Positions 48,968 to 61,069 of a DNA stretch of 64,000 bases are shown here, one piece after another. The notes under the pieces were generated by a model that searched no databases, was not told the DNA's origin, and worked only from the letters and a program-made list of their open reading frames with translations. The DNA is from Perca fluviatilis (taxonomy: Eukaryota; Chordata; Actinopteri; Perciformes; Percidae). Position numbers and translations under genes: made by a program. The stretch's first letter is position 1. Every line of letters begins with the position of its first letter. The DNA lies in the NCBI RefSeq assembly GCF_010015445.1, contig NC_053119.1, positions 26,983,383 to 27,047,382 on the forward strand, written 5' to 3'.

Positions 48968-50077
48968 GGTTGGTGTTTTCTCTGCCTAGTTGGAAAATGT
49001 AAGTAATCAATATACTTATTACCAATCTGATGCCCCATCTATCAACTACTGCAAAGATGAATTATGTTATCACCATGAACCAATATCAAATATTTGAAGC
49101 TAATTCCATTTTCTCACAGAATATCAGCTATAACAAATTTGAGTCGTATAGAAATGCTAGCTAGTTATAGAACAGTTTAGTTTTTTTTCTGATCTTACAC
49201 AACATAGGATAGGATTGATAGATATATAATTTGAAATGTATTGGAAGTAACATACCACTAATGATCAAACAAACCAATGTTGGACTGAGACATTTTTTAG
49301 GATATTGTCCAATAAGGTTATGATGATGACATGTATCTGTAGCTCGTATTCAAAATATAACCTTGATACACTTAATGAATTCGCAAGAAAGACAAAAAAC
49401 ATGTTGGAGAAAACTCACGTGAGGCACTCACAGGCACATTGGACTGCCTTTCTGCTCAAAGTAAAACGCCAGAGAAAGTCTTCCTTTTGCCATTCAGTGC
49501 ACAGTTATAAAGTAAACTTATCACGTTATAGTTTACCAGTAATGTTAGCTCGAACACAATAGCTCATAAAGCAGTAACGTTACAATGTCCGTCTTCAGCA
49601 CAGGACCGGCGTCCCGGTCTCTCTGCATAAACTCAGCAGGTTAAATCCTATATCCACCTTTTGAGACCACTCGGTCGCCATTACATCGTTCGCGAATCAC
49701 TTACGTCGACGTTATTTGCATTTTCCTGTTTTGCTAACATTTTCTTTAGCTCCTTCTAGCTAACGTTACTGCTATCGTGCCGCTCTCAACTTGTAAAACG
49801 ATATTTTTTGTTGTTTTTTTAAATATGTATCAATGCCTGGCAGCCACTTAGCTACATTTCAATTACACAACGTAAACTTTTTTTCATTAACACAACAGCA
49901 AAAAGCAAAGGTAGCGGCTACTAGGCGTGGAAGAAGTACCTATGGAAGTACCCTCACGAAGTAAGTGATGTTGCCAAGCAACCGAGCGTCTCCAACAACA
50001 CCGCAGTTGCCATGGCGGTGCCTTGCAATTGAAGCAGTTCCCGAGTGAAGATGTGGGGATGGCGTTAAAGATGAAGC

Positions 50078-50510
50078 ACGACGGGGCGGCCTCTAGCTCA
50101 CCCAGTAAGAGCGTCCGCCCCTTGTTGGCAGCGTCCTGCAGAGGCCTGGGTTCGAATCCGACCTGCGGCCCTTTCGCTGCCTGTCATCCATGGTGTCATC
50201 CCCGGTCATCCCATGGATCTCCCATCTCTCTCTCTCTCTCTCTCTCTCTCCTCTCTACGGTGGCCCTGAAGTGCAAATCACAACAGCAAATAGGAAACGG
50301 CGACAGCAAATCATAAAGCAAATAGGAAAACATTTCAGCAAATCATAAAGTTTCATGTTTCCATGTGTCCATATTTGCTGTCGTGTTTTCCTATTTACGG
50401 TTTTCTATTTGCTGTTGTGATTTGCACTTCAGGGCCACCATACTCTCCCCCTTTCATGCATATCCACTGTCACTATAATAAAAGGGAAAAGCCCCACAAA
50501 ATAATATAAA
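50078..50510 (+). mobile_element. tRNA-derived SINE, split by a foldback DNA element
   Basis: The tRNA-like head has A-box sequence TAGCTCACCCAGTAAGAGCG and B box GGTTCGAATCC, followed by a (TC)n tract. After the interruption (50259-50439) the typical SINE tail resumes: CTTTCATGCATATCCACTGT, CACTATAATAAAAGGGAAAAGCCCC. An 11-bp perfect target duplication AAAGATGAAGC flanks the whole (50067-50077 and 50511-50521), showing that the two halves are one insertion. It lies between agbl2 and fnbp4. Confidence 0.9.
50259..50439. mobile_element. Foldback/MITE element with about 38-bp inverted ends inserted in the SINE
   Basis: Left end GGTGGCCCTGAAGTGCAAAT and right end ATTTGCACTTCAGGGCCACC are exact reverse complements. 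The match continues about 18 bp further inward. Short internal repeats of AGCAAATAGGAAA and AGCAAATCATAAAG occur. The target duplication cannot be resolved because the host site is (TC)n. Confidence 0.85.
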
Positions 50511-51133
50511 AAAGATGAAGCGTGATAAAACTGCAGTCCAACCTTGTTATGCTATGTATGTACGATTACTTGCTACGGTACTATTACTACTACACATTCT
50601 GTAAAAAAAAAAAAAAAGTTTAAAAAATAAATACATACCATGTAAAAAAAGCAAAAGACAAAACCGTTGCATTTGGAAAAACAGTTTAATAACTTTTTAC
50701 AAAATGTACAAGTTCAGTGACATTCCTCCCCCTTCCAAAACATGGCTCATCCCATTAGACATTATATGTACACAGTTGTAAAAATGCTGAATAAAATAGA
50801 CAATCCCTCCAAACAAACTGTGGTGGTCATCTACAGGGGTCTATAAAAAAAAAAAAATGGTGGTGAAGTATTTCTGATGAACTCAAGAATTTTGGCACAT
50901 TTACAATAGTGGCAAAAAAAAAAAAACACTAAAAAGAACAATCAAACCCCTGTGCTGAATGGCCTGCCATGTAGGGGCCTCTAACTGTCTCCATCGTGAA
51001 CAAGTAAAATGGTAAAGGAAGTCCATAGATCATTAAACAGAAATTAAGCTGGGGTAGGATGACCTTATAGTTAGGTTGGAGTGGATTTAAAAAAAAATAA
51101 AAAAATATGTTGACTGAGTTAACGTGACTGATG

Positions 51134-54100
51134 TTACGTGCTATTCGCCATCTTCCGTTTCTTCAGTCGTTCCCGCCAGTTATCAGGAAGTGCCTCAAAG
51201 TTGGCATTCTTTGAAGCTTTCCCTCTGTAGAATTAAGAAAAGTGAAGGGTTATGAAGATGGAAAAATATCAGAATAAACAGAGAGAACTTAATGAAACAG
51301 TGTAGCTACATCCTTATATCTTCATCATAACTAAACTAAAACTAAAAACTTTAGTCGATTCAAACAAACGTACGTCATGAGCTGCTGTTGCTTCCAGTCC
51401 TCGATAAACTTTTTGTTAAGCAGATCTCTGTCCTCGTCACTGGAGCTGCTCTTCTCTTCTTCATCCAACTCCTTCTGGATGCTCTGCCACTTCATTACCA
51501 GAGAAGGCATTTTGATCTTGCTCTTCTTGGACTATAGTCATAGGAAGAGAGAAAAAAATATATATTTCAGGTCTTTTGTATTTGATATTTATTAGAAGGA
51601 CAGCTCGACTGTGTAGACTTTACCAAAAAAAAAAAAAAACAAGTACAAAAAATCAATCCACAAGGTTTACAATGGAAAAAATACTATTAATGCTGAACAT
51701 TATTGGTATTAAAACATTTTTTTCTAACTCATCTACCGCCCTCCTTTGACACTTGATGTAATAGGTTAACTGCAATGCTAACCTTATCCTTTTTGGCTTT
51801 CTTGGTCTTGTCTGTGGGCAGAGTTTTGGCTCCAGGAGGTTCAACGGGCGGCAGGGATGGTGGCAGTGGTGGTTGAGGAGGTAGGGCCGGGATAGGGGGG
51901 GCAGGAGGTTCACAAGGGACCAAAAGAGCAGGGACAGCCGGCATGCCCCAGTAGGCAGTCGCTGACATTAGAGGAGCTGCAAACAAAGAGAAACCTGATA
52001 GAGTAAACACTTGAAAATGTTGCAATTATACGTTTTAAATGCAAATCCCTTAAACCTACATTGTGTAATTTTTTTTTGTTGATTCTTAGCAAAAAAAAAC
52101 AAACACTTTGTTCTTTCACAAATGTGTGCTCAATCATGTGTAATTACTTCCACCTACTAATCAAAGTATTCACGTAAGTGTACAATCTGCCATTTAGAAT
52201 CATTCAGAACACATACTAGTGAGTCGCTCGAATGACGGCAGCCATGTAGCGCCTCCATCTTTAAAATACATTAGCCAAAAAGGGACATACCTCCGCATTT
52301 CGCGCTTTTAAACTCAGTGGCACCGTGACGAATGCCAGGGGGGAGATTACTCGCCAGGGAAGCGAAAAAAAAGAGAATTAAAACGACAACGCGACAGGCA
52401 AAGCAACAAGACCAACTGGAGTGGCTAGAACAGATGCGTGTAAACAAGGAAGATACTAAGACCTAATTTCGGGTTCGGCCACCGTAGGAGTTTAAATGCG
52501 CTCGGAATGGGAAGGGCTAGAAAGTAATATTCAGGTTGGTTGTCAGATACAATTTCACCACTAGATGGAAAAAATTCTTACACAATGTAGCTTTAACTAA
52601 AGCACCATCTTAGTTAGGTGTTACACTGGTGTGCCTTTACTCAGTATGAACATAAATCCTGTATCGTTATTTTTATGACAGGGAGCACCTGCACCTCTTT
52701 GCGAATGTTTAGTGTTTGGACAACATTATTGGGCTTCTAGATATGTTATCTTGTTTACACATGCATTTTTGCTACTGATATCATTAATATACACAGTATA
52801 ATGTAACTGCAGATGTTGTGTAGGGATATCTTTTTACCTGCACTGATAGCAGGCTGGGTGTAGATAATGGGACTGCTGCCAATAGTAATGGCTTTATTCA
52901 GCTGACTGGCTTTACGTTTCTGACCCTTCCCCAATGGGCCCGATGACTCCACGATCTGTGAGGGACAAGAAATACAACAGAAGTTAAAAGCTGATGTCCT
53001 CCTTTATTCAGAATTTACACATCTTGCATTATCCAGTATACTGATCAAAGAAAAGAAAAAAGGATTACTCCTATACCTTCATGCTAGCAGTGCCTGGAGG
53101 TAAAGGAGGCCTCCCACTGCCATCTTCCTCCGTTCCAGGGGCTGGAGGCTCCCCATCATTATCATCGTCCATCTCCATCTCCACCTCCATGATCTCCTCA
53201 TCGCTGTCAGGAGGGGGAGGCGGTGGAGGTGGTGAGCCTGGGGGCAGAGGTGGAGGCGGGGGGTTGTTGGAAGGCGGAGGTGGGCTTTCAGGAAGAGGAG
53301 GTTGAGATGGGGAACAGAGAGATGATGGAGGTGGTGGTGGGGCAGCCACGGTAAAAGTAGACGATCCTGTTTAAAAAAATAAAATAAAAAAGGTGATAAC
53401 ATGGGGAGCTAGGCATTATGTCACATAGTATGCACTTAATACAGCACAATATTTACTGAATGTATACTCTTTATTCTTTTGAAGTCACTAAAGAAGACAC
53501 TTAACAGGCAGGTCCAAGGAGCAGCGACCGTAGTAATAGACTGACCTGTGACCCCACCAGCAGTTGCAGACGATGTTTTGGCGTCCCCTGGACTGGAAAT
53601 CTGTGTCTGGGCACCGTGGCTGCCTTTCAGGCCCTCCTCCTTGTCCTCCTCTTTTGGGAAATCCCACTGGGAGGCACTGGTCCGGTCGTTCACATAGAAA
53701 TACCGCCTGTGCTCTCTAAAGAGTGGGACAACAGAGATAGAAGACAAGAGTCTCAACGACTGGCCTAGCAACTGGCTGAGTGGCATAATACCCTGGGATT
53801 GCGGGGCAAGGGAGTGGACATAATGGCCACAGTAGGGGGCAGGAGTGTTGGTATGGACAGCGACTTTAGCCGTCCAAAAGAAGGGCCCAATTGGAGTGTG
53901 GTTATGGATGTGGATAGGGAACCCACCTTGCTCTCAAAAACAAAGAAAGCAAAACAAATCATCTCTAGGTCCTGAAAGTAGCATTCAGCAGCTCACACCA
54001 TGGTTGTCACATTTGTTCCGTTTTAGACAACCATTCCCTCCCAGACACAGGAAGACGCCAGGGAGGAAGCACCATCATAATCATCAACAACCATAGGTCA

Positions 54101-57100
54101 GAAAATAACAAGCACAGTCAACTCATTTTACATCAGAAAGAAGAAAATAAAATAAAAACAGGAAGACATATGAAATAGAGTAGGTCTGACCTGCTGGATT
54201 CCCGTCATTGCTCCATCTTCACCTTTTATTTGATGCGTGACACTCCTCGCTTCCAGGGCATCACTCTGTCTGCATTGCATTCTGGGGGGTTGTAGTCCTG
54301 TAAAGTGCAAAGCTCTCCCACGCAACCAACCTTTCTACTGTACACCCCCCCCCCCCTACCAAATTTTCCACTGACTGGACCCATAATCAGTCTACAAATG
54401 CCCTTACAACAAAGGGCTTAAGAGTCTGGGTTATGGGGACAGGGAGTTTTCTCTGTGACAGGACGCAGGCTGGCCCAGAGTGGATGCTCCCTTATCAGTT
54501 TGTGCAAGGCAGAGTGCCAGGATTGCATCACAGAAACCTGAAGAGTCTGTTTCTGGTAAGCATTTGATCCTCTCAGACTGGTTAAGCTTCTCCCCAAGTC
54601 ATGTAACAAAGTCTGCAACCTCGGCACTGAGAAGGGTGTAGTCACATGGTAAAATTTTTGGGGGACGAGGGAGTTTAGAGATGTGAAAGGTAAGGAGCGC
54701 GTACCTGTCCCAGTGGCAGGACCAGCCTTTAGGGGTGGCGTTAAGTTCGTAATATTTTATGTGTTCGGCAGCTTCCTGAAGCCTGCGGCGAAGATAGACC
54801 CCATTCAGAGCGCCCTCCCTCCAGTCAGCAATCCGAGTCTGGGGGGGAAGGAAAGAAACAGGAGAGTGAGATAAAAGAGTGAGAACATAGAGGTAAAGGG
54901 ATAAAGAGACATAAAGACAGAAGAGCCACAAGATAGATGAGTATCATGAAAGAGTAAATTACAGTAAGTTTTCACAATGACACCTTTTGATGGATTATAA
55001 TGAGAATTTTAAATATTAAGTACTACCACGTCCATGTGGAAAATGATATGAAACAAAATGAAGCGTTAAATATTTTAGAAGTCGCACTGGAATATCCACA
55101 ACTGAAGCCTATGATGAACTGTACCATTATCCCCTCACCTCAGTTTGTAGCAGAAGAAACTGGAAGTTTGAGATCGCCTTTTTGTTTATCCCCAAGAACT
55201 CCATCTTGCTGGTTAAGGTGTTAGCCAGTTGTCCGATCTGAAACTACATTTTTTTTTCAGCATTAATAAAACATGTATTAAAAGAGATTGTCACAAAAAA
55301 TGATCGACTGTAATGGTAACACTGTTGTTACCTTGAGCTCAGGTGTTTCTACTTTGAGCTCAGGTGTTTCCACCTCTTCTTTTACCGCAGGTTTTGTAAC
55401 TGTTTTCTCCTCAGAACTGTCCGTTTCCTTGTCTTCTCCTTCCGCAACACTCTCTAGGACTTTAGAAAGTGCTACAAGACACAAAAGAGGCATTTAAGTA
55501 TGGCTTAAAATATTTAATAAGTGGGATATTTATGCATTTTTCACCCACTCCCATCATGCATGCCATCCTCCAATGACGCATGTGTAATTATTTAGACTCA
55601 CTCGTCTCTGTGTTGTCCTGTAGGTCTGAGCCTCTGCTATTCGATTCGGGGCTGGGAGCAGAGGGGAAGGCAGTCTTCCACCGGCTTTTCTTTAGTGTAA
55701 GGCCATGAGAACCAGAGGCTTCTTGGCTCGTCTCAGAACAAGGACTGGAGCCCGCTACGCTCACGTCACCCTCCTCCAGTGCCCGGAGCTCAGCCTAGGA
55801 GCCAGACAACAGGATAGAACTGAGTTACAGACAATATTATATATTTAGAAATACCTCGAAGGTAATTCCTGCACATGTCAAAGCTGTAAAAACACTATTA
55901 AAAACCCACCTTTTTCCTCTCCAGAGCCAGTTCCAGCTCCATTGTGTCTTCCTCTGTCTCCTCCTCGGCATCGGAGTTGTCTCCCGACTGCTTCTTAGCG
56001 CCAAGATCTTTCTGGACCGTGGGGACTGGGTCAGGGTCCGGCAGAGGAATAGAGGGGGATCCTGCAGGGCGAACGCCTTCGCCATCAGAATCCAAACTGT
56101 TCTCAGTCTCGTCCAAGCCTTTAAGCAGTCTTTTTCTCCATTTTTCTTCAGCTTCTTTCACTTCAGAAGGAATCAGAGGACCAAGCAGAGATGCAGCCAC
56201 TCCACAGCGCTCCTCCTCTTCACTTGTGAGGCCTACAACACTCTCAATTACCTCCTTTTAGAAAACACATGAGGGTGATATATTAAAACTCAAAATAACA
56301 GTCCTTAAAAACCACAGAATCAAAAGAGTTCACATTTGCGTTGGACTTCAATGAAACTTGCCTTTACTTTGGTCTCTTTAGCCGACTGTAGGGCTGCAAC
56401 AGATGCAGCATTTTCCTTGGTGTTATAAGCTGCATGCCCTGTGCCGTTGACATTAGAGCTACAAAGAAAAGAAAAAAAAATATCATACACAGCTGAATTT
56501 CTGTACTAGAGACAAAACACTAAATACTGTCACTCTGTCAGTTATTCCTACCTTTTGGCATTCTCCTCCAGACTTTGCACCTGATCAGCTAGATAATGTG
56601 GCAGCTCCCAGGACACCTCGTTGGTTACAGTGTTCCAGTAGTAGTAGCAGCCAGAGTTCTCATCCCACACCTCCTGCCAGTCTCCCATCTCTACACCCAC
56701 TGCAAAAAAACAACACATACATTAGAGGCTTTGAGACAAATAGCCTTTTTGGTGATGTAATGCACACAATGTATCGGTTTCCATAACTTAGCTCTGGGGA
56801 GCTTATTCGCCGGAGGCCTTCTGTTTTTTCGCCCAGTAGTTTTCCTTGGATTAGGGTGGAACCTAAATCATGGTTGCAGCTGTTGCCGTGGTCCTGCTCC
56901 GCGCCCTGCTACGCCATGAACTACTACAACTACTATTTCTAGTCATAGTTCCATTATCTTTAATTTGTGAATATTATTGCCACTGTTCATCACACCCCCA
57001 ACCGGCACCGTCAGACACCGCCTACCAAGAGCCTGGGTCTGTCTGAGGTTTCTCTCTGAAAGGAAGTTTTCCTCACCACCCAAGGTTTCTCCCTAAAAGG

Positions 57101-60100
57101 GAGTTTTTGCTCGCCACTGTCGCACTAAAGGCTTGCTCTTGGGGGAATTACTGGAATTGTTGGGTCTTTGTAAATTATAGTGTGGTCTAGATCTACTCTA
57201 TTGGTGAAGTATCTTGAGATAGCTCTTGTTACGATTTGATACTATAAATAAAATTTAATTCCACAAACAAAACAACCGCTACTCAATTTAGGCTGAATCC
57301 TGAATGAAAATTCTGCTATTCTAAAAGGTGGCAATCTATAGCAGTTAAGTTGTATTTCAGAGTATAAGATGATTAATATAAAAAAAACATAATGGCTTGT
57401 CTTTCTTCCAAGTACGCCAGCAGCTTTAATACCCAGTCAAAAAGAAATCTGCTTGAATAGGTTATAAAGAGTATAATTAATATGAAATTGCTCTGTTAAA
57501 GTATTATACCACAAGTAAAAATCCATTGTCAATCAGAAGGACATCAGAACATAAAAACTTTATCTTAAATACACCAGACAGTTACCTCCAGCAAGCGAGT
57601 ACTCTGTATTGTACTCAAACGATGTGTGTTGTTGGATCTGTTCTTCACTGGCGGCTGGCTGCTGAGTATTAACCTCAGGTCTGGGTGGGGTGCTAGTTGG
57701 GACCGAAGGATGAGATGCTGCATCCTCTGAACTTGGCTGAGTGGTGATTGCATCAATTTCCTGTGGTGGGAAAAATGGCAACAGGATTTATGTTTTTGAC
57801 AAAACTGTGTTTTCAGCCCTTAGTATGAACCACACTTTACTTAGCACTAATCTTTAATAATAATAATAATAATAATAATATGAATTAATGACAACCCAGG
57901 CCCAGGTTAGAAACCTACGCAAAATTGATTCTAAAAATCAGAAAACCCAAAACATGCAGTTACTTGGTACTTATTTGCCACCAACCCATAATTATCCACA
58001 ATGAATAAGGCCCACAGATCGAATCACAATCTCTCCTTTCACTTCACAACTACATACCGTGCTTCTAAACAGGTCTGAGCCTGATAAAGTTAATTCCAGT
58101 TGATTCATTATGCATCTTAATTACATATTTTACATCAAGAAAACTGGGTTAACACATTGTGTTTTTGACGTTGTGAGCCGTACATACATACATGTTGTGC
58201 AGTAGCCTACAGTCTAGGGCTGGGTAATATGGAGAAAATCCAATATCACGATATTTTTGACCAAATACCTCGATATCGATACTGCAACGATATTGTAGGG
58301 TTGACTATTTGTGCTTTCACAAATTATTTACACAATGAGATTTTTGATAAATAATCACCAGTAATGTGGATATAATGACTATGTGGGTAAAGGCAAATAA
58401 TAGTTTACAGTTAATAAAAGTTACAACAGTCTGGTAAGTTCAGAAAATGACATCACTTAACTGTAATGCAGCCTTTAAAACCAGGAAAAAATAATAATAA
58501 TAATAATAATAATAATATGAATTAATGACAACCCAGGCCCAGGTTAGAAACCTACGCAAAATTGATTCTAAAAATCAGAAAACCCAAAACATGCAGTTAC
58601 TTGGTACTTATTTGCCACCAACCCATAATTATCCACAATGAATAAGGCCCACAGATCGAATCACAATCTCTCCTTTCACTTCACAACTACATACCGTGCT
58701 TCTAAACAGGTCTGAGCCTGATAAAGTTAATTCCAGTTGATTCATTATGCATCTTAATTACATATTTTACATCAAGGAAACTGGGTTAACACATTGTGTT
58801 TTTGACGTTGTGAGCCGTACATACATACATGTTGTGCAGTAGCCTACAGTCTAGGGCTGGGCGATATGGAGAAAATCCAATATCACGATATTTTTGACCA
58901 AATACCTCGATATTGATACTGCAACGATATTGTAGGGTTGACTATTTCTGCTTTCACAAAATATTTACACAATGAGATTTTTGATAAATAATCACCAGTA
59001 ATGTGGATATAATGACTATGTGGGTAAAGGCAAATAATAGTTTACAGTTAATAAAAGATACAACAGTCTGGTAAGTTCAGAAAATTACATCACTTAACTG
59101 TAATGCAGCCTTTAGAACCAGGAAAAGACACTTATGTCATATCACGATATTACGATATCCAAAAATCTATGACAATATCTAGTCTCATATCACGATATCG
59201 ATATAATATTGATATATTGCCCAGCTCTACTACAGTCTTAACTGTATCACCAGGTATACCAATTAGCTTGAAGTTATACATCCTAAAAGAAAACACTCAA
59301 CATAAAAATTGGTTCAGTAGCAAAAACGGAGGATTAAGATATGGAGCAAATAATACTCACAGCCATGAAATTGATTAAGATATGGAGCAAATAATACTCA
59401 CAGCCATGAAATTGGCCAATGTGCTGTCAATGTCAGCTGACTTTGTCGTTGTATGCTGAGAGTCTCCAGCATCTTCTTCATCACTATCATCATAGGCTCC
59501 AAGCAAGGACAAACCCTCTAAAAAGGTAGAGATAAAAACAACTTTGTTCAAATCAACTGGTTTTCCAATGCCTGAGAACCAAAAACAGCACCACACATAT
59601 ACACAGTCACTCTACCGGTTGCTTTTGCTGCGGGAGTCTTCATGTTTGTGAGCCTCTCTCTCACGAATCTGAGTCCATCACCCTCCTGTTCATCTGCAAA
59701 ACAATGCCAGCCAGAGGTTAGCCTTGAGCTTGTTGCTACAGCAAGCTAGCTAGAGGCTAACGTTATTCGCCCACATAGATACTCACTCCCCTAGCTAGAT
59801 AAAGCAAGTAAAATGTAACGGTATTTGTGTTAGTTGGGTACATTTCGTTAGAGTTAACTGGCCCAGTCATTTGCCATAAGCCTATTTTGGCATGCTCACA
59901 CAACTACTAGCTTGGTAGCTTAGCACGCTAGGCGATAGCACGATAGATAGTGGTATCACAGTGTCGTGTCATGAGCTAGCACATAACGTTAGCTATAATT
60001 TGGCTTGGCTAATTCTTGGTAATGGTGTATTTTTTAAACCAGAAACTCAGCAGCTAAATTTCGTTAAGTGAATCGATTTTTATGAGATAGGCCCATTCTA

Positions 60101-60293
60101 TACACCTCGAGCATTTAGCTAGCACTCAACTAGCCTGTCGCTATCAAGCCACTGAGAAATAAAAAATACCATCGGATCCCGAGGGTGCTTCTTCCCTCTC
60201 TCCGGCATTCCCACTGCGGAGCCCGGGAGGTGAAAGCTGTAGGATCGTTCTCCGACCGACCACTCCTCCTGTGAGGCGACTTTTCTTACCCAT
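51134..60293 (-). CDS. fnbp4: Formin-binding protein 4 (two WW domains)
   Basis: 17 coding exons, minus strand: 60170-60293 (ATG), 59616-59693, 59402-59517, 57586-57760, 56552-56699, 56362-56458, 55910-56254, 55602-55794, 55332-55471, 55139-55243, 54705-54838, 53546-53715, 53077-53366, 52838-52955, 51783-51976, 51374-51531 and 51134-51224 (stop TAA). They sum to 892 codons (891 aa). WW1 lies in exon 5 (MGDWQEVWDENSGCYYYWNT). WW2 is split across exons 11-12 (PKGWSCHWDREHRRYFYVND). Proline-rich blocks follow in exons 13 and 15, with acidic MEVEMEMDDDNDGEPPAPGTE. The C terminus NANFEALPDNWRERLKKRKM matches FNBP4. WW domains bind formin proline-rich regions and spliceosome-associated partners; the protein is nuclear in mammals. 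Intron 6 uses GC donor AAG|GCAAGT. Exon 3's donor is duplicated. The promoter is shared head-to-head with the seipin gene. Confidence 0.93.
56818..57262 (+). repeat. Retroelement 3'-end fragment (common teleost repeat)
   Basis: It contains GGTTTCTCCCTAAAAGGGAG, TTGCTCTTGGGGGAATTACT and a tail GATTTGATACTATAAATAAA followed by ATTTAATT. It resembles a very frequent teleost non-LTR 3' end. It lies in fnbp4 intron 4. Family uncertain. Confidence 0.5.
57857..59118. repeat. 637-bp tandem duplication in fnbp4 intron 3
   Basis: Both copies begin in an (AAT)n tract (about 57857 and 58490) and repeat ATGAATTAATGACAACCC at an offset of exactly 637 bp. I count about nine base differences by eye. The first copy contains the left part of a hAT MITE and is cut where AACCAGGAAAA meets (AAT)n. 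The second contains the whole MITE. Confidence 0.9.
58852..59229. mobile_element. Non-autonomous hAT-type MITE (family 1, full copy)
   Basis: Ends TAGGGCTGGGCGATAT and ATATTGCCCAGCTCTA. Perfect 8-bp target duplication CTACAGTC at 58844-58851 and 59230-59237. Same family as 294-656. A left-end copy starting at 58215 arose by the tandem duplication, not by a separate insertion. Confidence 0.88.
59332..59413. repeat. 41-bp tandem duplication spanning the fnbp4 exon 3 donor
   Basis: 59332-59372 and 59373-59413 are identical 41-bp units. Each contains the minus-strand exon end AATTTCATGGCT followed by the donor GTGAGTATTATT. The unit nearer the exon is the one in use; the other lies 41 bp into the intron. 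Confidence 0.95.
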
Positions 60294-61069
60294 CGTTGTC
60301 TCTCAGTCTAGTAGCCTGCTCCCTTCCTTCCCTGGCGTCGTTGTTGCGGCTCTGCTCTGCTGCTGCTTGGTAGGTAATGGTTGCTAGATCGCATCCGATA
60401 CACGTGTCATACTGCGCATGCGTCAATGCGTAGGCTTCAACACCATTCAGACGTTACTGCAGTTTCTATTAACATACACTCTTAGCCTCTTGGGTGCTAA
60501 TGTTGTTAATAATTTCTCCCCAATTTCTGATCACGACACATTCATTTTCAGTCTTCGGCTGCAGATACAGACGTGAAGCCCGTGTGTTGACGCCTGCGCA
60601 GTATGAGCGTGTTGACGTAAACCATGGATGTATCAAAGAGAACGGGTAAACGGGTGCGATCTAGCCATTGGATCTACCCTGCTGCTTCGAGCCGCTTGCT
60701 TCGAAGAGAAGGTATCAACTTCCGGTTCATATGGTCATGTTTTGAAAGTAACTAGAAACGGTTTCAATAATAGAGAATTAGATATATACAGTCTATGGCT
60801 GTAACCTAGCAGCGATGTTTGAATGCGACACCCTCCGAGCAAGTCAGGTAGATAACCGTCCGACCTTTAGCAGCCAAGATTTTTTCAATTTAATCGTTTT
60901 TAACGTTACCTATTGTGGACCGAACTAGCAGCAACTAACGTTAGCTTCACAAGCTAAAACTCGGGCCTTAGCTAAGTGAATGTGTAACGTTAGTTGAACA
61001 GACTAGCTAGCTAGTCATGGGAGGGTGAAGATAAGCAATTATACAGTTTCGGAGGGGAGCCGCCCATTG
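60294..61069. promoter_or_regulatory. Candidate bidirectional promoter, fnbp4 (-) / seipin (+)
   Basis: 776 bp separate the fnbp4 ATG from the seipin ATG, transcribed in opposite directions. The fnbp4 side is CpG- and GC-richer (GGCGTCGTTGTTGCGGC at about 60333). Minimal upstream ORFs precede the seipin start: ATGTGTAACGTTAGTTGA at 60980 and ATGGGAGGGTGA at 61017-61028. No TATA box is obvious. Transcription start sites are not determined. Confidence 0.6.

Larger units (their letters stand above)
48968..51133. other. agbl2 promoter side and fnbp4 3' flank
   Basis: The likely agbl2 5' UTR exon and promoter lie around 49430-49760, with CpG-containing sequence near TTCGCGAATCACTTACGTCGACG. It also holds the SINE at 50078-50510 and the fnbp4 3' UTR. 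ATTAAA on the minus strand at 50685-50690 is a candidate fnbp4 poly(A) signal. No extra gene seen. Confidence 0.5.

Noticed and set aside
50084..50170. A tRNA gene (A-box and B-box sequences present)
   Set aside because: It lacks a convincing cloverleaf and 3' end, continues into a SINE body and tail, and is flanked by an 11-bp target duplication.
53081..53402. Gly-rich and alternative frames over fnbp4 exon 13
   Set aside because: They are shadows of the proline-rich fnbp4 coding frame, which continues in phase with both neighbouring exons.
59103..59378. 91-codon plus-strand ORF at the fnbp4 exon 3 boundary
   Set aside because: It is made of the hAT MITE end and the duplicated splice-site unit. 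The similar ORF at 578-1102 also begins inside a MITE, and only its hdhd5 exon part is real.
61025..61069. Seipin start at a GTG codon at 61025
   Set aside because: Eukaryotic initiation favours ATG. The first in-frame ATG is at 61070, with further ATGs aligned to the human short form.
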